From: Comamonadaceae bacterium
GTDB lineage: Bacteria; Pseudomonadota; Gammaproteobacteria; Burkholderiales; Burkholderiaceae_C
Assembly: GCA_947372005.1 (NCBI GenBank)
Contig: CANBRV010000096.1
Location: forward strand, 1-8,114
DNA: 8,114 nt
Reading direction: 5' to 3'
The notes below the pieces were generated by a model, which had not been told where the DNA came from, did not search any database, and saw only the letters and a list, made by a program, of their open reading frames with translations. Positions 1 through 7,104 of the stretch are shown piece by piece. The position numbers and the translations under genes were made by a program. Numbering within the stretch: position 1 is the first letter of the stretch; the number at the start of each line of letters is the position of its first letter.

Positions 1-227
1 GTTCCCAGTAAGTCAATCGCTACGGCGCGTGCGGCCGCATTACCGTCTTTTGTTGCCATGTTTTCGCCCAGCTTGCCCATCCAAACTTTGCCATCATGTT
101 TTGCAATGTGTCCGCTTAAAAAGACAAGGTTGCCTGTTTGTGCAAAAGGAACATAAGCGGCGGCAGGTACGCCCACAGGGGGGAGGGTGATACCCAGTTT
201 GGTGAGTTGTTCGTACGGTGTGGTCAT
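1..227 (-). CDS. RidA/YjgF/UK114-family protein, N-terminal part (cut by left edge)
   Basis: The frame starts at an ATG at 225-227 on the minus strand, with an AGGAA Shine-Dalgarno sequence at 233-237 five bases upstream, and stays open to the window edge (75 codons visible). The protein begins MTTPYEQLTKLGITLPP, followed by an AAYVPFAQTGNLVFLSG stretch and a GKLGENMATKDGNAAARA stretch. This order matches the N-terminal half of the RidA superfamily, in particular the subgroup whose members start with a 'LGI.LP' segment. RidA proteins are small trimeric cytosolic enzymes; the classical members hydrolyse reactive enamine/imine intermediates released by PLP enzymes. The C-terminal part, where the substrate-binding arginine of true RidA would lie, is outside the window, so deaminase activity cannot be judged. 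The gene is divergent from comEC across 45 bases. The family assignment is firm, the specific substrate unknown. Confidence 0.85.
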   Translation of the reverse strand, partial: MTTPYEQLTKLGITLPPVGVPAAAYVPFAQTGNLVFLSGHIAKHDGKVWMGKLGENMATKDGNAAARAVAIDLLG

Positions 228-240
228 GATGATTCCTATG

Positions 241-262
241 GTTTGCTTTTAGTTTGCTTGTA
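241..262. repeat. 11-bp tandem direct repeat in the divergent ridA-family/comEC gap
   Basis: Within the 45-base gap between the two divergent starts, GTTTGCTTTTA (241-251) is followed after one base by a near copy, GTTTGCTTGTA (252-262 counted in register): two units of 11 bases that differ at one position. The spacing is about one helical turn, which would place both copies on the same DNA face, as in some operators. The gap is so short that any promoter for either gene must overlap this element. No recognised regulator motif was identified, and a two-copy short repeat can arise by chance, so a regulatory role is only a guess. Confidence 0.3.
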
Positions 263-272
263 AAGTGCAGCG

Positions 273-2714
273 ATGTTAATTGTATTTTTTCTAGGGCTTA
301 TCGCAGGCACGGTAGTGCAGTTGCAGCAAACCGATCTCTGGCAAGCCGCATCTTATCTGGCTTGCACGGCACTTGCTCTTGCAGGGCTTGCTGTGTATCG
401 CTTGCGGGCAAGCTGGCTGGTTCGCGCCGCCGTCTTTGCTTTGGCTTTGCTGCTTGCCTTTGGCATCACGGGTTGGCGAGCGACTAGTTATTCGCAAACT
501 GCTATCAATCCTGCGCTTGAGGGCGCAGACATCGAAGTCGTTGGCATCGTGGGCGCTATGCCGCAGCGTTTAGAAACAGGTCTGCGTTTCCGCTTTGAAG
601 TTGAAGCCGCGCATATTTCTGATAAATCTTTTAACGACAAGCCTGTGACATTGCCGCCGCGCGTGCTCTTGTCGTGGTACAGGCGCGATTTCAACGATGA
701 CGGCTCGTCTTTCAATTTAGAAGACGCAAACGTGCAACCCAAAGCAGGCGAGCGTTGGCAGTTCACGGTGCGCCTCAAAGCCCCACATGGGAATAGCAAT
801 CCGCATGGCTTTGATTACGAGCTGTGGATGTGGGAGCAGGGCGCAGGCGCATCAGGTTATGTGCGCGAAAACAAAAAACAGACGCCGCCCAAGCAACTCG
901 GCCAAGTCAATTGGAATGCCGCCTACAGCATGGAGCGTGCTAGGCAAGCCATACGGGATAAAGTTTTTCAGCGATTGGGCGATAGAGACGAGCGATCTGC
1001 TGCAGGTGTGATTGCCGCCTTGGTGGCAGGCGATCAAGCCGCGATTGAACGCGCTGACTGGGATATTTTTAGAGCGACTGGCGTGGCGCATTTGATGAGC
1101 ATTTCTGGTCTGCACATCACCATGTTTGCGTGGCTTGCCGCTTTGTTGATTGGTCGCGCTTGGCGGCGCTCGGTGCGTATCACGCCTCGATTGTGTTTGG
1201 TCTTGCCTGCTGCCCATGCAGGATTGATAGGCGGGTTGGTGTTGGCAACGCTCTATGCGTGGTTTTCGGGCTGGGGTGTGCCTGCGCAGCGTACGATTTG
1301 GATGCTCGCGACGTTTTCACTGCTACGGTTTGCAGGCCTACGCTGGCCTTGGTACGCCACCTGGCTATTGGCAGCGGTAGTGGTGCTAGGTATTGATCCG
1401 TGGGCGATGCTGCAAGCTGGGTTTTGGCTTAGTTTTGTTGCAGTCGCGGTATTATTTGCTTCTGATGGCGGCGAGCACAAGAGTAAAACGTGGGCCATGC
1501 TTCGCGAGCAATGGATCATCACGATTGCGCTTGCTCCTTTGACATTGCTTTTGTTCCAGCAAGTTTCGCTGGTTGGCCTCTTGGCGAATGCTGTTGCCAT
1601 ACCCGTGGTCACGCTGATTGTGACGCCGCTGGCTATGCTAGGTGTGATGTTTGCGCCGCTGTGGGATGTGGCGGCGCTATGTGTGAGCTATCTCGCGGTG
1701 CTGCTCAAGTGGCTAGCGGGTCTGCCGTATGCGGTGTACACCGCGCCTGCACCGCCGCTTTATGTGAGTGCGCTCGCTGTGCTGGGTGGCGTGTTACTTG
1801 TACTGCCGTTGCCTACCATCAACCGCTGGAAAGCCATAGCAGGCAAGGCTTTGTTCGCAGCGATGTTGCTTGCGCCTATGCTTTTTTGGCAGCCGACTCG
1901 TCCTGCCAACGGACAGTTTGATTTGCTCGCCATCGATATAGGGCAGGGCAATGCGGTACTTATCCGTACCGCAACGCACAGCTTATTGTTCGACGCAGGT
2001 CCACGGTTTTCAAGGGAGAGCGATGCGGGGCATCGCACCATCGTTCCGCTGCTGCGAGCGCTGGGTGAACGGCTAGATGTGCTCATGCTGAGCCACAAAG
2101 ACAGCGATCACACGGGAGGGGCAAGGGCGGTGTTGGCGATGCAGCCGCACGCAGTGGTGATGACAAGTGTGACCCAGTCCGCAGACCTTATCGCGCTTGA
2201 CCTCCCCGAGGGCAGCCAGACCTGCTACGCCGGGCAAACTTGGACGTGGGATGGCGTGCATTTTGATGTGCTGCATCCACAACGAGCAGACTTGGATGCC
2301 GGCAAAAATCTCAAGCCCAATGCTATATCTTGCGTGCTAAAAATCACAAATGCAGATACCGCTAAGCCGCAATCGGCGCTGCTTGCTGCCGATATTGAAA
2401 TGCCGCAAGAGCAAGCACTACTGAAAAACTCACTAGCCTCAACCGTATTACTCGTGCCGCATCACGGCAGTAAAACATCGTCAAGTGAGCCGTTTTTAGA
2501 GGCTGTCAATCCGAAGATCGCCATCGTGCAAGCAGGCTATCGCAATCGTTTTGCGCATCCGCGTCCCGAAGTGATGGCGCGTTACGTAGAGCGCAAGATT
2601 CAAACGGTGCAATCTAGCAGTTGCGGCGCAGCAAAATGGGCGAGTGATTTGCCAGAGACTGTGACCTGCCAGCGACAGATAGCGCCGCATTATTGGCAGC
2701 ATCAGATACACTGA
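273..2714 (+). CDS. comEC: ComEC/Rec2-family DNA internalisation channel protein
   Basis: ComEC is the inner-membrane channel that carries single-stranded DNA into the cytoplasm during natural transformation. This 813-residue protein has the complete three-part layout. Hydrophobic N-terminal helices (about 2-66) precede a soluble OB-fold-like region (about 80-200). The membrane-spanning competence domain follows (about 240-515) with its HLMSISGLHITMF signature at 273-285. A C-terminal metallo-beta-lactamase-like domain (about 548-775) carries DIGQGN (555-560), SHKDSDHTGG (607-616), LAADIE with D707, and a VPHHGS motif with H730 and H731. The metal-site residues H608, D610, D612 and H613 are therefore present, so the proposed nuclease domain looks intact. 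Length is normal for proteobacterial ComEC. The start is fixed by an in-frame TAA at 261-263, which leaves the ATG at 273 as the first start codon; no strong Shine-Dalgarno sequence precedes it, suggesting low expression. Competence itself also needs pilus and ComEA genes not seen here. Confidence 0.96.
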   Translation: MLIVFFLGLIAGTVVQLQQTDLWQAASYLACTALALAGLAVYRLRASWLVRAAVFALALLLAFGITGWRATSYSQTAINPALEGADIEVVGIVGAMPQRLETGLRFRFEVEAAHISDKSFNDKPVTLPPRVLLSWYRRDFNDDGSSFNLEDANVQPKAGERWQFTVRLKAPHGNSNPHGFDYELWMWEQGAGASGYVRENKKQTPPKQLGQVNWNAAYSMERARQAIRDKVFQRLGDRDERSAAGVIAALVAGDQAAIERADWDIFRATGVAHLMSISGLHITMFAWLAALLIGRAWRRSVRITPRLCLVLPAAHAGLIGGLVLATLYAWFSGWGVPAQRTIWMLATFSLLRFAGLRWPWYATWLLAAVVVLGIDPWAMLQAGFWLSFVAVAVLFASDGGEHKSKTWAMLREQWIITIALAPLTLLLFQQVSLVGLLANAVAIPVVTLIVTPLAMLGVMFAPLWDVAALCVSYLAVLLKWLAGLPYAVYTAPAPPLYVSALAVLGGVLLVLPLPTINRWKAIAGKALFAAMLLAPMLFWQPTRPANGQFDLLAIDIGQGNAVLIRTATHSLLFDAGPRFSRESDAGHRTIVPLLRALGERLDVLMLSHKDSDHTGGARAVLAMQPHAVVMTSVTQSADLIALDLPEGSQTCYAGQTWTWDGVHFDVLHPQRADLDAGKNLKPNAISCVLKITNADTAKPQSALLAADIEMPQEQALLKNSLASTVLLVPHHGSKTSSSEPFLEAVNPKIAIVQAGYRNRFAHPRPEVMARYVERKIQTVQSSSCGAAKWASDLPETVTCQRQIAPHYWQHQIH

Positions 2715-2729
2715 CTTTTTGTTCTTGTT

Positions 2730-2736
2730 GAAAGGA
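2730..2736 (+). promoter_or_regulatory. Ribosome binding site that sets the start of the FAA-hydrolase-family gene
   Basis: GAAAGGA lies six bases before the ATG at 2743. It favours that ATG over a TTG codon in the same frame at 2719, which lies upstream of the ribosome binding site. It also shows that the twin-arginine leader encoded from 2743 is really translated, because no comparable site precedes the later in-frame candidates. Confidence 0.75.
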
Positions 2737-2742
2737 TTCGTC

Positions 2743-3555
2743 ATGACATCAACACGTCGTTCATTATTAAAAACCACGGCTGGCCTTGGAGCCACAGCAG
2801 GCGCTGCCTTATTGGGAGCCTGTGCCACAGCTCAATCAGGATATGGCTCAGTGGGCAGCCCTTTATTTAGCTTGCCTGCAGTCACAGTACCAATCGTAGG
2901 AAGTAACAGCACCTTCCCTGTGCGTCGAATCTATTGCATTGGTCGTAATTACCGAGCGCACTCAATTGAAATGGGCTCGAACCCTGACCGCGAACCGCCA
3001 TTCTTCTTTCAAAAGCCAACGGATGCGATTCAATACGTGGCGCCGAATACTGTTGCAGATCACAAATATCCAACATTAACTAAAAACTATCACTATGAGG
3101 TCGAGCTGGTCGCGGCGCTCAATAAAGGTAGTGGTGGCAAAAAGATAGAAATCGATCAAGCACTTGACTTGGTTTATGGCTACGCACTGGGTTTAGATAT
3201 GACGCGGCGCGATTTGCAGCGCGCACTCGGTGACGAAAAGAAACCATGGGAAATTGGCAAGAGTTTCGATCAATCCGCACCGATCGGGCCGATACATCCC
3301 GTCTCCAGCATTCGACATATTGGTAAAGCAGGCATATGGCTCAAAGTGAATGGCAATACCAAGCAAAATGCAAATCTATCGCAAATGATTTGGAGCGTGG
3401 CCGAGCAAATCAGCAAGCTCTCCGAGGCGTTTGAACTCTTTCCAGGAGACATCATTTACTCGGGCACACCAGAGAACGTGGGGCCTGTGGTTCGCGGCGA
3501 TGTGATTGATTGTCATATTGATGGCTTGCCCAATTTGAGTGTGAAGATTGTTTGA
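2743..3555 (+). CDS. Fumarylacetoacetate hydrolase-family protein with Tat lipoprotein-type signal
   Basis: The protein has 270 residues from the ATG at 2743. It opens with a twin-arginine signal: TRRSLLK at 4-10, a hydrophobic alanine/glycine-rich segment (about 11-24) and a lipobox LGAC ending at C27. This predicts folded export by Tat and lipid anchoring at C27. The mature part (about 60-268) is a full FAH domain: IYCIGRNYRAH (63-73), PPFFFQKP (85-92), the metal-ligand pair E119 and E121 in YHYEVEL, D152 in GLDMTRRDLQ, K173 in GKSFDQ, and the C-terminal SGTPENVGP (240-248). The closest relatives by motif are fumarylpyruvate hydrolases and 2-hydroxyhepta-2,4-diene-1,7-dioate isomerases, which cleave or isomerise ring-fission products in the cytosol. 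An exported member is odd because these substrates arise inside the cell. The substrate cannot be told from sequence. It lies 28 bases after comEC and 16 before can, with no obvious pathway link to either. Confidence 0.9.
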   Translation: MTSTRRSLLKTTAGLGATAGAALLGACATAQSGYGSVGSPLFSLPAVTVPIVGSNSTFPVRRIYCIGRNYRAHSIEMGSNPDREPPFFFQKPTDAIQYVAPNTVADHKYPTLTKNYHYEVELVAALNKGSGGKKIEIDQALDLVYGYALGLDMTRRDLQRALGDEKKPWEIGKSFDQSAPIGPIHPVSSIRHIGKAGIWLKVNGNTKQNANLSQMIWSVAEQISKLSEAFELFPGDIIYSGTPENVGPVVRGDVIDCHIDGLPNLSVKIV

Positions 3556-3571
3556 CCGTTAAGATTGGGGG

Positions 3572-4231
3572 ATGCACAGCCTCCAACATTTATTCGATAA
3601 CAACCGCGCATGGGCAAAGGCGGTTGAAGAAAAGCATCCTGGTTTTTTTGATGAACTCCAGCATCAGCAAACGCCCAAATATTTATGGATTGGCTGCTCG
3701 GACTCGCGCGTGCCAGCCAATGAAATTACGGGATTAGCTCCCGGCGAAGTATTTGTTCATCGCAACGTCGCCAATGTGGTGGTGCATTCAGATTTAAATG
3801 CACTGTCGGTGATTCAATATGCGGTTGATCATCTCAAAGTCGAGCACATCATGGTTGTAGGCCACTATGGTTGTGGCGGTGTCTTAGCCGCTTTGCGTGG
3901 CACCCGCATTGGGTTGGCTGACAACTGGCTGCGTCACGTCCATGATGTCAAGCTGCGGCATCGTCAGCGTTTGACGCATCTTTGCACAGCCGATCAAGAA
4001 AACACATTGTGTGAAATGAATGTGATTGAGCAAGTGGGTAATGTGGCACTATCTAATGTGTTGCAAGACGCATGGGCGCGTGGCCAAAACGTATCTGTGC
4101 ATGGCTGGGTTTATGGTCTAGGCGATGGCCTCGTTAAAGATTTGGATGTGACCATGAGCAAGCCTGAGGAAGTAGTTGGCGTATTTGGTAACGCCATTAA
4201 GCGTTACCCAAGAGCCGACTCTACAAATTAA
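3572..4231 (+). CDS. can: Beta-class carbonic anhydrase (Can type)
   Basis: This zinc enzyme interconverts CO2 and bicarbonate in the cytoplasm, supplying bicarbonate to biotin-dependent and other carboxylases when cells grow at air levels of CO2. The 219-residue protein is collinear with E. coli Can (220 residues). The zinc ligands C42 (in GCSDSR), H98 and C101 (in GHYGCGG) and the catalytic dyad D44/R46 sit at the same positions. Further signatures are EVFVHRNVANVV (59-70) and HGWVYGLGDGL. The start is supported by this alignment; upstream there is only a GGGGG run touching the ATG, not a well-spaced Shine-Dalgarno sequence, so translation may depend on coupling to the FAA-hydrolase-family gene ending 16 bases earlier. 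The stop codon TAA (4229-4231) overlaps the stop of the convergent HMG-CoA lyase gene. Family and function are secure. Confidence 0.96.
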   Translation: MHSLQHLFDNNRAWAKAVEEKHPGFFDELQHQQTPKYLWIGCSDSRVPANEITGLAPGEVFVHRNVANVVVHSDLNALSVIQYAVDHLKVEHIMVVGHYGCGGVLAALRGTRIGLADNWLRHVHDVKLRHRQRLTHLCTADQENTLCEMNVIEQVGNVALSNVLQDAWARGQNVSVHGWVYGLGDGLVKDLDVTMSKPEEVVGVFGNAIKRYPRADSTN

Positions 4232-5148
4232 GCGCTAAGACGCTTCGTCATGAGCGCCTTAGCCGCTCTTGAGTTGGTGGGACGACCAAGTTGCTCGCTA
4301 ATGAACTGCCCCGCGTCAATCAGTGCATTCAAATCAATGCCCGTTTCAATCCCCATGCCGTGCAGCATGTAGACCACGTCTTCAGTCGCCACATTACCTG
4401 TTGCGCCTTTGGCGTAGGGGCAGCCACCCAGACCCGCAATCGAGGCATCAAACGTTGCTACGCCTAGCTCTAGCGCTGCCAACGTATTCGCCAGTGCCTG
4501 ACCATAGGTGTCGTGGAAGTGCCCTGACACATCTGTTAACTCAAACGATTTCAGCACCTGCTCAAACACGGCTTGAACCTTGCGCGGTGTGCCCACGCCA
4601 ATCGTGTCGGGCACTCCCATGTGCTGCACGCCCATGTCACGCTGCGCCTTGGCGATACGTCCCACGACAGCAGGATCGACTTCTCCCTCATACGGACAAC
4701 CCAGCGCACACGATACCGTGCCGCGCACATAAAGTCCCGCTGCACGCGCACCTGCGACCACAGGCGCGATGCGCTCCAGACTTTCGGCAATTGAACAGTT
4801 CGTATTTTTTTGGCTAAACGATTCAGTTGCAGCAAAGAACACCACAATCTCTTGCGGGCGAAGCTGCACGGGCATATCTAATAAGGCTTCCAAGCCTTTC
4901 ATATTAGGCACGAGGGCGGCATAGCGCACACCTGCTTTGCGCTCAATACCCGCCAAAACGAGCACGTTGTCCTTCATCTGCGGCACCCATTTAGGCGAGA
5001 CAAAACTGGTTGTCTCAATTTCCGTTAGTCCCGCGTTTTGTAGGCGATGGATGAGCTCAATCTTGACCTCAGTGGGGACGACTTGTTTTTCGTTTTGCAG
5101 ACCGTCACGTGGACCGACATCGACGAGTTTTACTTTGCTGGGAATCAT
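4228..5148 (-). CDS. liuE: Hydroxymethylglutaryl-CoA lyase (last step of leucine degradation)
   Basis: The enzyme splits (S)-3-hydroxy-3-methylglutaryl-CoA into acetyl-CoA and acetoacetate. The 306-residue protein is a complete HMGL-like TIM barrel. DVGPRDGLQNE (10-20) contains R14 and D15, SFVSPKWVPQM lies at 48-58, the metal-binding pair H210/H212 is in GHFHDTYGQ, and the family signature GLGGCPYAKGATGNVATED (239-257) holds the active-site loop cysteine C243 and N252. Length and all motifs are normal. The ATG (5146-5148) overlaps the TGA of the carboxylase alpha gene as ATGA, and a strong GAAGGAG ribosome binding site (5154-5160) sits five bases upstream inside that gene, so translation is coupled. 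It is the last gene of the operon and ends tail-to-tail with can. The names liuE and mvaB are both in use; liuE is given for the operon context. Confidence 0.95.
   Translation of the reverse strand: MIPSKVKLVDVGPRDGLQNEKQVVPTEVKIELIHRLQNAGLTEIETTSFVSPKWVPQMKDNVLVLAGIERKAGVRYAALVPNMKGLEALLDMPVQLRPQEIVVFFAATESFSQKNTNCSIAESLERIAPVVAGARAAGLYVRGTVSCALGCPYEGEVDPAVVGRIAKAQRDMGVQHMGVPDTIGVGTPRKVQAVFEQVLKSFELTDVSGHFHDTYGQALANTLAALELGVATFDASIAGLGGCPYAKGATGNVATEDVVYMLHGMGIETGIDLNALIDAGQFISEQLGRPTNSRAAKALMTKRLSA
4229..4261. terminator. Nested hairpin at the convergent stop-codon junction, possible bidirectional terminator
   Basis: The outer arms are TAAGCGCT (4229-4236) and AGCGCCTTA (4253-4261), which pair over eight positions with one bulged C at 4258. 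Inside lies a second stem, GACG (4239-4242) with CGTC (4246-4249), closing a three-base loop CTT. The structure covers the stop of can and the last codons of the HMG-CoA lyase gene. Read on the minus strand the stem is followed by TTAATTTGT, a weak T-rich tail; on the plus strand no T tract follows. It could end the leucine operon transcript or protect 3' ends, but the missing strong T tract keeps this uncertain. Confidence 0.4.
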
Positions 5149-7100
5149 GATTGCTCCTTCAACGTCAATAGTGCCGCGCCTTCAGCCACTTGCTCGCCCG
5201 CCGCGTAGAGCAGCTCGCCCACCACGCCATCTGCGGGCGCCGTAATTGCGTGCTCCATCTTCATGGCCTCCATTACAGCGACACGTTGACCTTTGGCGAC
5301 TTTATCGCCCGCCTTCACATCGAATGACACGACTTTGCCAGGCATTGGCGCATTCAATCCACCGCCCGAATGTGCATCTTGCGCAGCCACTAACGACAAG
5401 CGATTGATGTGGCGGATGACCGCTGCTCCCGTGTTTGTAAAGACGTGCATCTCGTCCGCTGCCGCGTCTTTTTGCACATAGACGGCCTGCAAGCCGCTGT
5501 GTGCTTGAGTTGCAAGAGTGACAAGCTGCGAGACCTTATAGGATTTGCTTTCCAGCTTATCGCTGATTTCAAAATCAAACCGTCGTGTGCTCTCGCCATA
5601 CGCACGCCAAGCATCACGTTTAGAAAGCGGATCGTCGCCTTCTAATGCTTTTTCTTGCTGCACGATTCGGGTAACTGCAGCGTCTATAGCAACTTCATTC
5701 GAAATGGGATGTTGATTAAAGAGCACATCCCGTTCACGCTCAATCAAAGCCGTATCCAAATCGGCCTTGGCAAACGATTGGCTTGTCACGACATGCCGCA
5801 AAAACTGTACATTGTTTTGTAATCCAACGATGTGTGTTTGACCAAGAGCCACATCCAGCAAGGCACGCGCATGTTCGCGCGTGTCGCCATGCACAATAAG
5901 TTTAGCAATCATGGAATCATAAAACGGTGAGATCGTATCGCCTTCTCTGACGCCAGAGTCCACACGCACAGCGCCATCTGACGTTGCGCGTTCAAACGCT
6001 AAATGCGAGCCATGCCGATACACACGCAGCGTCCCTGTCGCTGGCAAAAAGTTGTTGTCTGGCGACTCCGCGCAAATCCGCGCTTCAATCGCGTGACCTT
6101 TGATTTGTAATTGGTCTTGTTTGAGTGGCAGCGGTTCGCCCGAGGCGACGCGCAGTTGCCACTCCACCAAATCAAGTCCTGTGATGGCTTCGGTTACGGG
6201 GTGTTCCACTTGCAAGCGCGTGTTCATCTCCATGAAGAAGAATTTCATGCCCGCGTCAGATTGCTCGACGATGAACTCCACTGTGCCTGCACCCACGTAA
6301 TTCACGGCCTTGGCAGCCGCAACCGCAGCCGCACCCATCGCTTCGCGCATCGCCTGCGTCAGCCCTGGCGCTGGCGCTTCTTCCAGCACTTTTTGGTGCC
6401 GCCGTTGCACCGAGCAATCGCGCTCAAACAGGTAAACGCAATTGCCTTGTGTGTCGCCAAACACTTGAATTTCGATATGACGCGGACGCGGCACATACTT
6501 TTCAATCAGCACCGAATCGTTGCCAAAGCTATTAATCGCCTCGCGTTTGCACGATGCAAGACTAGCTGCAAAATCCGCTGCCTTATCCACAATCCGCATC
6601 CCTTTGCCGCCGCCGCCTGCGCTGGCTTTAATCAGCACGGGGTAGCCAATGCCATCTGCTTCACGTTGCAGCAGCGCCGCATCTTGATTCGTGCCGTGAT
6701 AGCCAGGAACTAACGGTACGCCCGCCGCGCTCATCAATCGCTTGGACTCGGCTTTCAAGCCCATCGCCAAAATCGCGCTGGCTGGCGGGCCAATAAACAC
6801 AAGACCTGCAGAGGTGCAAGTCGTGGCGAATGCGTCGTTCTCGGATAAAAATCCATAGCCAGGATGGATAGCTTCAGCGCCTGTTTGCATGGCAGCAGCT
6901 AGGATGCGCTCCCACTGCAAATAGCTGTCTTTGGGTGCGCTGCCACCAATGTGTACAGCCTCGTCGCAAGCGGCAACATGCTTGGCACTCGCGTCGGCAT
7001 CCGAGTACACCGCCACCGTTTTGATACCCATGCGGCGGGCGGTTGCGGCGACTCGGCAAGCGATTTCGCCGCGATTGGCGATTAGGATTTTTTTAAACAT
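5145..7100 (-). CDS. liuD: Methylcrotonoyl-CoA carboxylase, biotin-containing alpha subunit
   Basis: This subunit carboxylates its own biotin using ATP and bicarbonate; with the beta (carboxyltransferase) subunit it makes 3-methylglutaconyl-CoA from 3-methylcrotonyl-CoA. From the ATG at 7098-7100 it has 651 residues. The biotin carboxylase N-domain (1-110) starts MFKKILIANRGEIACRV. The ATP-grasp domain (about 115-322) has K158 and the glycine loop AGGGGKGM (161-168), H208, K237, E275 and the EMNTRLQVEHPVTE stretch (291-304), then a C-domain with R341. A linker domain (about 450-570) and a biotinyl domain (about 580-648) follow, with EAMKMEH and biotin-accepting K614. All these residues match functional biotin carboxylases. 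Length and neighbours favour methylcrotonoyl- over acetyl-, propionyl- or geranyl-CoA carboxylase. The beta subunit gene is not in the window. The start lies 4 bases after the hydratase stop and lacks a clear Shine-Dalgarno sequence. The name accA1/mccA is also used. Confidence 0.93.
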   Translation of the reverse strand: MFKKILIANRGEIACRVAATARRMGIKTVAVYSDADASAKHVAACDEAVHIGGSAPKDSYLQWERILAAAMQTGAEAIHPGYGFLSENDAFATTCTSAGLVFIGPPASAILAMGLKAESKRLMSAAGVPLVPGYHGTNQDAALLQREADGIGYPVLIKASAGGGGKGMRIVDKAADFAASLASCKREAINSFGNDSVLIEKYVPRPRHIEIQVFGDTQGNCVYLFERDCSVQRRHQKVLEEAPAPGLTQAMREAMGAAAVAAAKAVNYVGAGTVEFIVEQSDAGMKFFFMEMNTRLQVEHPVTEAITGLDLVEWQLRVASGEPLPLKQDQLQIKGHAIEARICAESPDNNFLPATGTLRVYRHGSHLAFERATSDGAVRVDSGVREGDTISPFYDSMIAKLIVHGDTREHARALLDVALGQTHIVGLQNNVQFLRHVVTSQSFAKADLDTALIERERDVLFNQHPISNEVAIDAAVTRIVQQEKALEGDDPLSKRDAWRAYGESTRRFDFEISDKLESKSYKVSQLVTLATQAHSGLQAVYVQKDAAADEMHVFTNTGAAVIRHINRLSLVAAQDAHSGGGLNAPMPGKVVSFDVKAGDKVAKGQRVAVMEAMKMEHAITAPADGVVGELLYAAGEQVAEGAALLTLKEQS

Positions 7101-7104
7101 ATTT

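Noticed and set aside
228..272. Sigma-70 promoter for comEC using TGTAAA (259-264) as a -10 box
   Set aside because: No -35 box stands 16-18 bases upstream; the nearest TTGCTT (243-248) leaves a spacer of only 10 bases, and the transcript would start almost at the ATG.
852..1612. Two minus-strand open frames of about 120 codons opposite comEC
   Set aside because: They overlap the conserved competence domain, show no start signals or known motifs, and fit chance open frames in a moderately GC-rich coding strand.
2719..2742. TTG at 2719 as start of the FAA-hydrolase-family gene
   Set aside because: The only good ribosome binding site (2730-2736) lies downstream of it and points to the ATG at 2743, which also gives a properly placed twin-arginine leader.
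4323..4817. A 164-codon plus-strand open frame opposite the HMG-CoA lyase gene
   Set aside because: It is antisense to strongly conserved catalytic motifs, and its proline/arginine/cysteine-rich product looks like a shadow translation.
6111..6713. A 200-codon plus-strand open frame opposite the carboxylase alpha gene
   Set aside because: It lies antisense within a gene with complete, conserved domains, its translation has no recognisable domain, and its composition is that expected from the complement of the real codons.
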